Shown one piece after another: positions 17,445-25,693 of a DNA stretch of 64,000 nucleotides. A program made the translations under genes and the position numbers. How positions within the stretch are numbered: position 1 is the stretch's first letter; each line of letters begins with the position of its first letter. The notes beneath the pieces were generated by a model. The model searched no databases. It saw only the letters and a program-made list of their open reading frames with translations, and had not been told where the DNA came from. The stretch is from CAZGXI01 sp964529715 (GTDB lineage: Bacteria; Chloroflexota; Anaerolineae; Aggregatilineales; Ch27): the NCBI GenBank assembly GCA_964529715.1, contig CAZGXI010000003.1, positions 117,389 through 181,388 on the forward strand, in the 5' to 3' direction.

Positions 17445-18515
17445 CTACAACAGTCCGATCTTACTGTAATCGCCGAGCGTCAGCTTGAGTGCCTTCGGGC
17501 GATACTCGCTTTTTTCCACCAGCGCATGACGCCCGATTAGGCTGTCTTGCACCCGCACACCGATGTCGCGCATTACGCTGTGATCCAACACAATCGACCG
17601 CTCAACCTCGCAGTTCTCGATGGTGACGTGGTGATAAACGCTGGTGAACGGTCCGATATAGCTGTTGACGATGCGCGTATTTTCGCCGATGATGGCCGGG
17701 CCGCGAATAGTGCTGTTGATGATCTCGGCTCCCGGCTGCACCGTGACCCGCGAATCGACCTGCGAATCGCGGTCTACAAATCCCTGTATCTCCGGTTTCA
17801 GTTCCTCCAACACTTTGCTGTTGGCCTCCAGCATGTCGCGGGGACTGCCCGTGTCGATCCACCACCCCTGGTGAATATAGGGATAGACGGTGTAACCGTG
17901 ATCGACCAGCCACTGGATAGCGTCGGTAATCTCCAGTTCTCCACGCGCAGATGGCCGGATAGCATCGGCGGCCTCGAAGATGTGGTGGTCAAACATGTAA
18001 ATGCCCACTAGAGCCAGGTCCGAGGGCGGGTCTTTGGGCTTCTCTACCAGACGCTCGATCTGGCCGTTGGCGTTCAGCTTGGCGACGCCGTATTGCTCTG
18101 GGTGCTCGATGCGTGTGAGTACGATCTGACTGTTCCATTCCGGGTGCTGGTCGAAATCAGTGATCAAACTGGAAATGCCGCCTTGGATCACATTGTCACC
18201 CAGAAACATAACAAAGCGATCTTCGCCCAAAAAATCCCGCGAGATTTTTACGCCGTGCGCCAGGCCTGCTGGTTCTGGCTGTGGAATATACGTGATGTTG
18301 ACCCCCCAACGCCTGCCATCTCCTACGGCCTCGCGGATTTCAGGGCCGGTGTCGCCGATGACGATGCCGATCTCCGTGATGTGGGCATCGCGGATCGTCT
18401 CGATCACGCGGAACAGGATCGGTTTGTTGGCGACCGGAATCAATTGTTTGGCACGAGTATAGGTCAATGGATAAAGCCGCGTCCCCTTGCCGCCGCTTAA
18501 AATCAACCCCTTCAT
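17445..18515 (-). CDS. rmlA: Glucose-1-phosphate thymidylyltransferase, long form
   Basis: 356 aa. The nucleotidyltransferase domain (1-235) opens GLILSGGKGTRLYPLT and contains FLGDNVIQGG. A C-terminal left-handed beta-helix (about 245-350; VTVQPGAEIINSTI, GPAIIGENTRI) makes it longer than the 290-aa RmlA of enterobacteria and like the StrD-type branch. It makes dTDP-glucose, the substrate of the RmlB encoded downstream. The start of transcription probably lies further upstream with the Wzz and BY-kinase genes, since gaps are 20 and 27 bases. Confidence 0.9.
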   Translation of the reverse strand: MKGLILSGGKGTRLYPLTYTRAKQLIPVANKPILFRVIETIRDAHITEIGIVIGDTGPEIREAVGDGRRWGVNITYIPQPEPAGLAHGVKISRDFLGEDRFVMFLGDNVIQGGISSLITDFDQHPEWNSQIVLTRIEHPEQYGVAKLNANGQIERLVEKPKDPPSDLALVGIYMFDHHIFEAADAIRPSARGELEITDAIQWLVDHGYTVYPYIHQGWWIDTGSPRDMLEANSKVLEELKPEIQGFVDRDSQVDSRVTVQPGAEIINSTIRGPAIIGENTRIVNSYIGPFTSVYHHVTIENCEVERSIVLDHSVMRDIGVRVQDSLIGRHALVEKSEYRPKALKLTLGDYSKIGLL

Positions 18516-18535
18516 TTTTCAACGTATCCCTTTTT

Positions 18536-19201
18536 CTAACTTGAATAGTAATCGCCGACTGCCGAATCGCGCGGCGCGTTCGTCAGCACACAACCGACTA
18601 TACGAACATTGACCTGCCGGAGCAAATCCCGCGCACGGATGGCATGATCCCGACGGGAATAGCCCGCCCGCACGACCAGTAGCACACCGTCTACCTTGGC
18701 GCCCAGAATCACCGCATCGGAAACGGCCAACACAGGTGGCGCATCGAACAGCACGAATTCGGCGCGCGCCTTGAGTACGCCGATGACCTCGTCCATCTTA
18801 CGGCTGCCCAACAGGTCCGCCGGGTTCGGCGGCAGTGTACCGCTCGGCAGCAGCGAAAGGTTATCCACCCCGACCGGATAGAGCGGCGGGGCGGCGATGG
18901 CCCCGGCTTCCAGCATCATTGTCGTCAGGCCGCGCGCGTTATCGATGCCCCAGATCGCATGTTGTTGCGGCTGGCGCAGGTCACAGTCCACCAGGATAGT
19001 GGTATGCCCGCCCTGTGCCAGAGTCACGGCGAGATTGGCTGCCGTGGTACTTTTGCCTGTGTGCGATGTCGGGCCAGTCAGGGCCAGAGTATGAACCGGG
19101 CTATCCACCGTAGAAAACAGCAAGTTTGTCCTGAGCGTGCGGTAGGCTTCTGCCGCCGGGGAACGCGGATCGGTCAGCGTGATCAGATTCACCTTCGCCA
19201 T
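18536..19201 (-). CDS. CpsD/CapB-type tyrosine kinase (BY-kinase) of polysaccharide assembly
   Basis: 221 aa cytoplasmic P-loop ATPase. Walker A GPTSHTGKSTTAANLA, Walker A' ILVDCDLRQP and Walker B FVLFDAPPVL are present. The C-terminus (GDYYSS) has only two tyrosines, a short version of the tyrosine cluster that BY-kinases autophosphorylate. It would work with the Wzz-like membrane protein encoded 27 bases upstream to set polymer length and export. AAGGAG precedes the ATG. Confidence 0.88.
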   Translation of the reverse strand: MAKVNLITLTDPRSPAAEAYRTLRTNLLFSTVDSPVHTLALTGPTSHTGKSTTAANLAVTLAQGGHTTILVDCDLRQPQQHAIWGIDNARGLTTMMLEAGAIAAPPLYPVGVDNLSLLPSGTLPPNPADLLGSRKMDEVIGVLKARAEFVLFDAPPVLAVSDAVILGAKVDGVLLVVRAGYSRRDHAIRARDLLRQVNVRIVGCVLTNAPRDSAVGDYYSS

Positions 19202-19228
19202 CGGGTATTCTCCTTCGGGTACGCGCCG

Positions 19229-19900
19229 TTACGCGCCAGACGCCCGCGTCTCGTCGGCAGGGATCGCTCCCAGCACGGCGATCTCCAATGAGCGGGTTAC
19301 ATCATCCTGGCGACGAATGATATTCGACTCCAGATACTCCAACACAAATACAATCACCCCACCGAGCAAAACGCCCAACACGGCCCCGGCGGCGACGTTG
19401 ATCAACACATTAGGCCGAATCTGCCCATAGACGGGGTAATCAATCAGGCTCGCATCGATACGGTCCTCATAGCGCGCGCGCTGGTTCTGCTCGTTGCGCC
19501 ACTGGACAAACAACTCGCCCCACTGACGGGCCACACGATTGGCAAGCTCGCCATCCGGCAAGTCCACATCAATTTGGATCAGCATTCGGCTCTCGTCGGT
19601 GTCCACCGTCACGTGGCTGCGCAGGTCTGCCGGAATCATGTCCAGTTGTAGGGTGTCGATCACCCGGCCCGCCCGATCGTCGCTATCGAGCCAGACGACA
19701 TAGGAGCGCAACAGGCGCGTCGTCGCCTCGGCCAGACCATAATCCGTGCGTGACGGCTGAAGGAGGATTTTCTGACTGGCGCGATAGATGGGCGTCTGGG
19801 CGCGGCTGAACAGATAAGCCGCCACCGCTGCCAGCAGCGCCAGGATTACGACGATCCAACCTCGACGCAGGATAATTCGCACATAATCCAAGAGATTCAT
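19229..19900 (-). CDS. Wzz/chain-length-determinant membrane protein
   Basis: 223 aa with a membrane segment at each end (about 14-33 and 168-190) and an extracytoplasmic middle, the Wzz/CapA layout. It is short for a polysaccharide co-polymerase because the central coiled coil is reduced. The cytoplasmic tail (about 191-223) could contact the separate BY-kinase encoded next. A GAGGAG site precedes the ATG. It is the first gene of the run through rmlB. Confidence 0.85.
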   Translation of the reverse strand: MNLLDYVRIILRRGWIVVILALLAAVAAYLFSRAQTPIYRASQKILLQPSRTDYGLAEATTRLLRSYVVWLDSDDRAGRVIDTLQLDMIPADLRSHVTVDTDESRMLIQIDVDLPDGELANRVARQWGELFVQWRNEQNQRARYEDRIDASLIDYPVYGQIRPNVLINVAAGAVLGVLLGGVIVFVLEYLESNIIRRQDDVTRSLEIAVLGAIPADETRASGA

Positions 19901-19960
19901 GGGGTCATCTCCTCAAAGCGCGCGCTATTGTACACGGCATCCGGCGATCCGGCGAGAAGC

Positions 19961-19989
19961 GAAAAGGGCGTTCGGATGACGAACGCCCT
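19961..19989 (-). terminator. Terminator after trxB
   Basis: On the minus strand AGGGCGTTCG and CGAACGCCCT pair perfectly (10 bp, loop TCATC) and are followed by TTTTCG, 21 bases past the trxB stop. It isolates the sigma/anti-sigma/trxB run from the Wzz gene. Confidence 0.8.
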
Positions 19990-20010
19990 ACAAATCCACA
20001 CTGGCCTGCG

Positions 20011-20937
20011 CTATGCCTCGCGGCTGGATAACCAACGCTCACAGCTCATCGCAGCGGCAGTTCCCTGCCCGACCGAGGTAGCGATCTGGCGGTATACACT
20101 GTCCTGAATCTCGCCCGCTGCAAAGACGCCTTCGACACTGGTGCGCATCCATTTGTCGGTAATGATATAGCCGTGATCGTCCATTGCCAGCTGGCCCTGA
20201 AAAATCGCACCGTTCGGCTCGTGGCCGATGAAAATGAACACGCCGTCGGTCTTGAACGCGCCGATTTCGTCGGTCTTCACATTACGCAGACGGACCCTCT
20301 GCACTACGCCGTCGCCTTCAATAGCTTCCACAACCGTATCCCAGAGGAAGCCGATCTTCGGGTTGCCCAAAGCACGCTGCTGCAATGTCTGTCCGGCACG
20401 TAGCATATCCCGACGGTGAACGACGGTCACTTTGCTGGCAAAGCGCGTGAGGAAAATGGCCTCTTCCAGGGCACTGTCACCGCCGCCCACAACGACCACA
20501 TCTTTGTCACGGAAGAAAAATCCGTCGCATGTGGCACAATAGCTGACACCTCGCCCGGTGAATTCCACTTCACCGGGCACATGCAGCTTACGTGGTGAAG
20601 CGCCAACGGCCACGATCACGGCGTCGGTCTCATATTCCCGGCTGTTGGTTTTTACGTAGAAAGGCGAGCCATGCGTGAAGTCCACCGCGATGACCGAATC
20701 ATATTCCAGGCGTGCGCCGAACCGTTCGGCTTGGCGCTGCATGCGTTCCACCAGTTCTGCGCCGGTCAACGCCTCTGGAAAACCAGGGTAGTTTTCGACC
20801 TCATATGTCAAGGAAATCTGCCCACCCAGGAGATCGCCGACCAATACCAAAGGAGCGAGTCTTGCCCGCGCCGTATATAGCGCCGCCGTCAGCCCTGCCG
20901 GGCCGGAGCCGATAACGATCACGTTTTCTCTGTTCAT
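20011..20937 (-). CDS. trxB: Thioredoxin reductase
   Basis: 308 aa flavoprotein. FAD motif GSGPAGLTAALYTARA, redox-active C-A-T-C in SYCATCDGFFF, and NADPH motif VVGGGDSALEEA. It reduces thioredoxin with NADPH in the cytoplasm. It starts 6 bases after the stop of a zinc anti-sigma gene, so it is probably the output gene of the sigma factor encoded just upstream. Confidence 0.95.
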   Translation of the reverse strand: MNRENVIVIGSGPAGLTAALYTARARLAPLVLVGDLLGGQISLTYEVENYPGFPEALTGAELVERMQRQAERFGARLEYDSVIAVDFTHGSPFYVKTNSREYETDAVIVAVGASPRKLHVPGEVEFTGRGVSYCATCDGFFFRDKDVVVVGGGDSALEEAIFLTRFASKVTVVHRRDMLRAGQTLQQRALGNPKIGFLWDTVVEAIEGDGVVQRVRLRNVKTDEIGAFKTDGVFIFIGHEPNGAIFQGQLAMDDHGYIITDKWMRTSVEGVFAAGEIQDSVYRQIATSVGQGTAAAMSCERWLSSREA

Positions 20938-20943
20938 GGTTTC

Positions 20944-21216
20944 TCACCCTTCGGAAGCGGCGTGCGGCGGCGCATCGACACACAGGCCGGCATCTTCGGC
21001 CCGCAGCACGGCTACTAGGGCATCAAACTCCTCACGGCAATCCCCACAGCGGCACAGGTGGGCCATCACCGCCGGCAGAAGCTGTGACGGGTCTTCACCT
21101 GCGCTGATCAACTCTGCCAGATGGGGCATTTCCGCATCACACCCTGCGCAATCCATTTCGTCTGCATGAACGTCGAAAATCGCCTGCACCACACCGAGGA
21201 GTCGTTCTACGGACAT
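20944..21216 (-). CDS. Zinc-binding anti-sigma factor (ZAS family)
   Basis: 90 aa from an ATG with AAGGA 8 bases upstream; an in-frame start at 21240 lacks this. The core H53-L-C-R-C57-G-D-C60 fits the H-x3-C-x2-C zinc motif of ZAS anti-sigmas, followed by the REEFDAL helix. Extra cysteines occur at 23, 26 and 55. In RsrA of Streptomyces such cysteines form a disulfide that releases the sigma factor; the same behaviour here is inference. It sits between an ECF sigma gene and trxB, as expected for a thiol-stress module. Confidence 0.75.
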   Translation of the reverse strand: MSVERLLGVVQAIFDVHADEMDCAGCDAEMPHLAELISAGEDPSQLLPAVMAHLCRCGDCREEFDALVAVLRAEDAGLCVDAPPHAASEG

Positions 21217-21278
21217 GATAAAATTCCTTGCATAGATCAATTCCTTGACGAAACCGGCAGCGATAATCTTACAGTCCG

Positions 21279-21935
21279 CTAGGTCTGGAAGAGGCTCAGA
21301 ATATATTCCATGCTCAACCCTTCACGCTCCAGAGCATCCCGCAGTTTGGAGCGAGCGTCGTGCAGGAGCTTGTACAGGGCATTCCGGTTGGTCTGTAACT
21401 GTTCGGCGACCAGGTCCATTGGCACCCCACGCATTCCGACCGCTTCCAGGGCAAGGCGCTGGCGCTCGGTCAGCGTCTCACGTATAGCGCGGTTGATCTT
21501 GTCCAGCACGTCGGCACGCTCGGCAGTCCTTTCGGGATTAGCCGGGGCGCTAGAAAGCAGTGTTGCCCCCAAATCAGGCAGCAGTTCGCCGTCGATGGTC
21601 ACGTCTTCCAGGCTGAAGTCTCGGTAGCGGGCGCGGCGCAATTCGCTGATGGCAACCCGAACAGCGACTTTGGTCGCCCAGGTGGTGAACTGGCTGTCTC
21701 CCCGAAAAGAAGATAGGTTTTGAAGCACGCGCAGGGTGGCTTCCTGAGCGAAATCCTCGGCCATTTGCTGTAACTCGGCCTGAGAGCGGCTGGCAAGATC
21801 GCTGCGCTCCCGGCTGAGATAATAGAAGATGCCGCGTCGCAGGCGGGTGCGCAGGTCGTCAAGGGCAGCGGCTTGCTGCGCTGTCCGGTCGGCAGACAGG
21901 TCAGCAAGCCATTGATCGTTTGTGCGGTTGATCAT
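21279..21935 (-). CDS. ECF-type RNA polymerase sigma factor
   Basis: 218 aa from the ATG at 21935 (GGAAAAG about 6-10 bases upstream); an ATG 12 codons earlier is possible. Region 2 (about 40-105) includes FAQEATLRVLQNLSSFRGDSQ and FTTWATKVAVRVA. Region 4 (about 155-205) includes LTERQRLALEAV and a helix-turn-helix. No domain 3 is present, as in ECF sigmas. It is followed by a ZAS anti-sigma gene and trxB, pointing to control of thiol-redox homeostasis. Confidence 0.9.
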   Translation of the reverse strand: MINRTNDQWLADLSADRTAQQAAALDDLRTRLRRGIFYYLSRERSDLASRSQAELQQMAEDFAQEATLRVLQNLSSFRGDSQFTTWATKVAVRVAISELRRARYRDFSLEDVTIDGELLPDLGATLLSSAPANPERTAERADVLDKINRAIRETLTERQRLALEAVGMRGVPMDLVAEQLQTNRNALYKLLHDARSKLRDALEREGLSMEYILSLFQT

Positions 21936-22017
21936 CCAGAGCTTTTCCAGCGTAGTCCAAGATGGGGGCATTGTAACACGAAATCATCCCTGCTAAAGAA
22001 CGCTAACCTGCGCCCGG

Positions 22018-22045
22018 TTGCGCCGTTGTTTTCCGGGGGTATAAT
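22018..22045 (+). promoter_or_regulatory. Promoter of the tandem cyclase operon
   Basis: TTGCGC (22018-22023), 16 bases, perfect TATAAT (22040-22045). Transcription would start near 22052, leaving a leader of about 70 bases before the first cyclase gene. The sigma factor gene is divergent from this region. Confidence 0.6.
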
Positions 22046-22120
22046 GCGGCCAGATAAACAAACTTTCGGCAGAAATATCCTGCCTGATCGTGCTTTTGTC
22101 GGAAGTATTCTGGACCGCGA

Positions 22121-23887
22121 ATGGCCGCTATAGACACACATCAGCTTTCTGTCAACGAAGAAGTGCAGCGCCTGAGCCGTGTGATCAACGACATGGAAGG
22201 TGTTCTGCGCTCCCAGCGGGAAATTCTGCGCCAACGGGGCATGAATCTGCCGTCAGGTGTGCTGACGGGCTTGCAAGATGTGCATATCCGGCTGGAAAAC
22301 CTGGCGAACGACCTCAAGAACGAGCAAAAAGAACTGGAGCAATTGCGTGCCCTGGCGCAGACGACAGCGTTGATCAACAGTTCGCTGGAACTGGACGCTG
22401 TATTGAATAGCGTCATGGACACGGTGATCACGCTGATCGGTGCCGAACGCGCCTACCTGATGTTGCGCAACGAACAGACGGGGGAGATGGAATACCGTAT
22501 TGCGCGCAACATCGACCGGGAGACCATTGAGCAGAGCGCCTTTATTGTTAGCCGGAGTGTCGTCAACAGCGTGGCGGAGAGTGGCCAGCCGGTCGTCACG
22601 ACGAACGCGCAGAATGACCCGCGCTTTTCGAGCCAGGACAGCATCGTATCCTACGCCCTGCGGAGTATCCTGTGTGTGCCGCTCAAGGTCAAAGAGCAGG
22701 TTACGGGCGTTATCTACGCGGACAATAAAATTCTCACCGGCCTGTTCGGGGACCGCGAGCTTGACCTGCTGTATTCCTTCGCCAATCAGGCTGCCGTCGC
22801 CATTGAGAATGCCCGGCTGTTCGAGCAGATGCGCGCTGCACTGGCAGAGATCACTGAGATCAAGGACCTGATGAATGACGTGTTCACGTCCATCGCCAGC
22901 GGCGTGATCGTCACCGACGGCCAAAACCGCATCACTACCTACAACAAGGCTGCCGCTGAAATCCTGGGGTTGAAAACGGAGACCGCCATCGGCGCCTCAC
23001 TGACGGATGTGCTGCCTAAACTAAGCGACAGCCTGCTGCGCCTGTTGGAAGCCGTGCGCCATGAAAATCGGCGCGGGGCCGTGGAACTGACGCCCGAACT
23101 GGATGAGCGCGGCGCACGTCACCTGGATTTCCGGCTCAGCCCGCTGCGTAACGCCGATCAGGCCACCGAGGGTGTTGCGATTGTGCTAGACGACCTGACC
23201 GAAATGCGGCAGCACGAGGCGCAACTGAACGTTGTGCGGCGCTACCTGCCTCCGGCGATGGTCGATAACATCCAGAGCATCGCCCAGTTAGGGCTGGGGG
23301 GCGTGCGCCGCCACATCACGGTAATGTACGTCGATGTGCGCCCAATGGAAACCTTTCCACCGGGCATGACCCCCAAGCAGCAGATGGCAATGCTTAACCG
23401 CTATCTGGCGCTCTCCAGCGCGCCCATCCACCGTCATGAGGGAGTAATCGACAAATACATGGGCACCGAGGTGATGGCCCTGTTCAACACGCAGTTGAAC
23501 CCTGGCGAAAATCATGCCTGGCAGGCAATCCAGGCCGCGCTAGACATGGCAGATGATTTCGATGCATTTCACGCGCAACAAGGCGAAGCCGGGGAACAGG
23601 TTTACTACCGGATGGGAATTCACAGCGGTATCGCCACGATGGGTAATGTTGGCAGCATCAGCCGCCGCGAATTCACGGCTATCGGCGACACCGTCAATCT
23701 GGCCCACCGCCTAGTAGACCTGGCCCAGCGGGGAGAAGTGCTCATCAGTCAGGATGTTTATGACCAGTGCGCCGAGCAGATCACCGCCCCCGCCCATCGG
23801 ATTACCGTCATCGACCGGGGTGAGATCACGATTCGGGGACGCAGACAACCGGTCCGCATCTATCAACTGCGGCGGGAGACTCGATAG
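22121..23887 (+). CDS. GAF-PAS class III nucleotide cyclase homologue, C2a-like half
   Basis: 588 aa, cytoplasmic. Coiled coil (about 1-80), GAF (85-235), PAS (245-365), linker YLPPAMV, class III cyclase domain (395-580). Metal Asp D405 is present, but the second metal position is T449 (K445-Y-M-G-T instead of G-D). The adenine-side K445 and T519 and the transition-state N526 and R530 (GDTVNLAHRL) are kept. The loop after D405 is also altered (RPMETF instead of RGFTSF). Alone it should not bind both metals. The gene for its near-identical-length paralogue starts one base after its stop. Together they look like the two halves of one adenylyl cyclase. Confidence 0.88.
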   Translation: MAAIDTHQLSVNEEVQRLSRVINDMEGVLRSQREILRQRGMNLPSGVLTGLQDVHIRLENLANDLKNEQKELEQLRALAQTTALINSSLELDAVLNSVMDTVITLIGAERAYLMLRNEQTGEMEYRIARNIDRETIEQSAFIVSRSVVNSVAESGQPVVTTNAQNDPRFSSQDSIVSYALRSILCVPLKVKEQVTGVIYADNKILTGLFGDRELDLLYSFANQAAVAIENARLFEQMRAALAEITEIKDLMNDVFTSIASGVIVTDGQNRITTYNKAAAEILGLKTETAIGASLTDVLPKLSDSLLRLLEAVRHENRRGAVELTPELDERGARHLDFRLSPLRNADQATEGVAIVLDDLTEMRQHEAQLNVVRRYLPPAMVDNIQSIAQLGLGGVRRHITVMYVDVRPMETFPPGMTPKQQMAMLNRYLALSSAPIHRHEGVIDKYMGTEVMALFNTQLNPGENHAWQAIQAALDMADDFDAFHAQQGEAGEQVYYRMGIHSGIATMGNVGSISRREFTAIGDTVNLAHRLVDLAQRGEVLISQDVYDQCAEQITAPAHRITVIDRGEITIRGRRQPVRIYQLRRETR

Positions 23888-23888
23888 C

Positions 23889-25646
23889 ATGAGCGGCTCC
23901 ACGACCAATCCCGTGATCAGCGCGAACCTGAACGAGGCAGAAAAACTCAGCAGTCAGCTCGGTGACATGGTCGCTATGCTGCGAGCGCAACGCGACATCT
24001 TGCAACAACGCGGCATGAATCTGCCCCCCGGCACCCTCAAGGGGCTGCAAGAAGCTCAACACGATCTCGATAACCTGGCAGCTTACCTGCGCGATCAGCA
24101 GATCGAACTCAACCGCCTGCGCGCCCTGGCCGACACTTCTGCCCTGATCAACAGCAAACTGGGGTTAGACGACGTTCTCAACGAAGTGATGGACACGGTA
24201 ATCCGACTGACCGGGGCCGAACGTGGCTATATCATGCTGCGCGATGAGCGGACCGGTAAAATGGAATTTCGGGTTGCCCGCAATATCGACCAGGAGACGA
24301 TTGAGAAAGGCTCGTTCATCGTCAGCCGAAGCGTGGTCAACAACGTTGCGGAGACAGGCGAGCCGGTGGTGACGACCAATGCCCAGAACGATCCACGCTT
24401 CGCCCACCAGGAAAGTGTCGTTTCTTACGCTTTGCTGAGTATCCTGTGTGTGCCGCTCAAGGTCAAGGATCAGGTTACGGGCGTCGTCTATGCCGACAAT
24501 CGCATCCGGGCTGGCCTGTTCGGCGACAGCGAGCGAGACCTGTTGTTCGCTTTTGCCAACCAAGCTGCCGTCGCCATCGAGAACGCCCGGCTGTTTGAAG
24601 GTGTCCGGGCGGCCCTGATCGAAATCACGGCCTACAAAGAGCTGCTGGAAAACGTGTTCGCTTCTATTGCCAGTGGCGTCATCACCACTGACATCCAGGA
24701 TCACGTGATTGCCTATAACCAGGCGGCAGAAAAGATTTTTGATATTCCACGTACCCGCTCGCTCAATGCGCCGCTGCCAGACCTGCTTCCGATGTTGGGC
24801 GAGACCTTCTTTGATCTGGTCCATCAGGTGCGCACGCGCGATGTGCGCCACAATATCGAAATTCAGCCGATCCTGCCTACACGCGGGCAAGTCACGCTTA
24901 GTATGAAGTTGAGTGCCCTCAAGAATCACGCTCAGATCACGCGCGGTGTGACCATCCTGGTAGATGACCTGACCGAACAGCGCAAGCGCGAAGCAACACT
25001 GACCGAAGTGCGCCGCTATTTGCCCCCTGCGATGGTCGAAAACATCCGCACCATTGATACGATTGAACTGGGCGGTCAGGAGCGCGAAATCAGCGTTATT
25101 CTGGCGGATGTGCGCGGCTTCACCAGCTTTTCTGAACAACTTCAGCCGGAGACACTGATGGAGGTCATCAACCGCTATCTCAGTGTCAGTTCAGACGCGA
25201 TCCATCTGTATGAAGGCATTATCGACAAGTACATGGGCGATGCCGTCATCGGCCTGTATAACACACAGTTGAATCCGCAAGAAGATGACCACGCGCTGCG
25301 CGCCGTCCGTGCGGCGATGAGTATGATCTACGATGTGCGGGCGCTCCACGAGATGCTGGATGAGCCGTATCGGCTGTGGTATGGGATTGGAATCGACACG
25401 GGTCTGGCCGTGTTGGGCAATGTGGGCAGTGAGGAACGCAAGGAGTTCACGGCTCTGGGCAAGCCGCTGACTTACGCCAAAAAGCTGCAAGAGACCGCTG
25501 AGCGCGGCGAGATTATCATTTCCGAAGCCACCTATCAGCGCGTGCGCGACCGGATCGACGCCGAACGTATTCAGCGCCCATTTCGTGGCGAGACACAGCC
25601 ACAAATCATGTATAGGGTGCGGGGCTTTAAGCGCCGGAAAAACTGA
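23889..25646 (+). CDS. GAF-PAS class III nucleotide cyclase homologue, C1a-like half
   Basis: 585 aa from the ATG one base after the upstream stop (GGGAG about 10 bases before). Same domains as its neighbour: coiled coil, GAF, PAS, YLPPAMV linker, cyclase (about 397-575). Both metal aspartates, D407 (VILADVRGFTSF) and D451 (KYMGDAVIG), are kept, as are K447 and T521. The transition-state pair is lost: Asn is T528 and Arg is K532 (GKPLTYAKKL). It can supply metals but not the Asn/Arg half of a site. GAF segments such as VVTTNAQNDPRF and ANQAAVAIENARLFE are identical in both proteins, so this is a tandem duplication with split active-site residues. Confidence 0.88.
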   Translation: MSGSTTNPVISANLNEAEKLSSQLGDMVAMLRAQRDILQQRGMNLPPGTLKGLQEAQHDLDNLAAYLRDQQIELNRLRALADTSALINSKLGLDDVLNEVMDTVIRLTGAERGYIMLRDERTGKMEFRVARNIDQETIEKGSFIVSRSVVNNVAETGEPVVTTNAQNDPRFAHQESVVSYALLSILCVPLKVKDQVTGVVYADNRIRAGLFGDSERDLLFAFANQAAVAIENARLFEGVRAALIEITAYKELLENVFASIASGVITTDIQDHVIAYNQAAEKIFDIPRTRSLNAPLPDLLPMLGETFFDLVHQVRTRDVRHNIEIQPILPTRGQVTLSMKLSALKNHAQITRGVTILVDDLTEQRKREATLTEVRRYLPPAMVENIRTIDTIELGGQEREISVILADVRGFTSFSEQLQPETLMEVINRYLSVSSDAIHLYEGIIDKYMGDAVIGLYNTQLNPQEDDHALRAVRAAMSMIYDVRALHEMLDEPYRLWYGIGIDTGLAVLGNVGSEERKEFTALGKPLTYAKKLQETAERGEIIISEATYQRVRDRIDAERIQRPFRGETQPQIMYRVRGFKRRKN

Positions 25647-25693
25647 GCACAGAATTGCGCCGGATTACAAACCCGCTGCCGGACACCCGGCGT

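Noticed and set aside
21972..22120. A SigR-like GGAAT-N18-GTT promoter upstream of the sigma gene
   Set aside because: GGAAA and GTT occur in the divergent region, but the spacing is about 22 bases rather than 18, so I make no claim of autoregulation.
22121..25646. The idea that the tandem cyclases are decaying pseudogenes
   Set aside because: Both frames are complete, the non-catalytic domains are well kept, and the losses are complementary rather than random.
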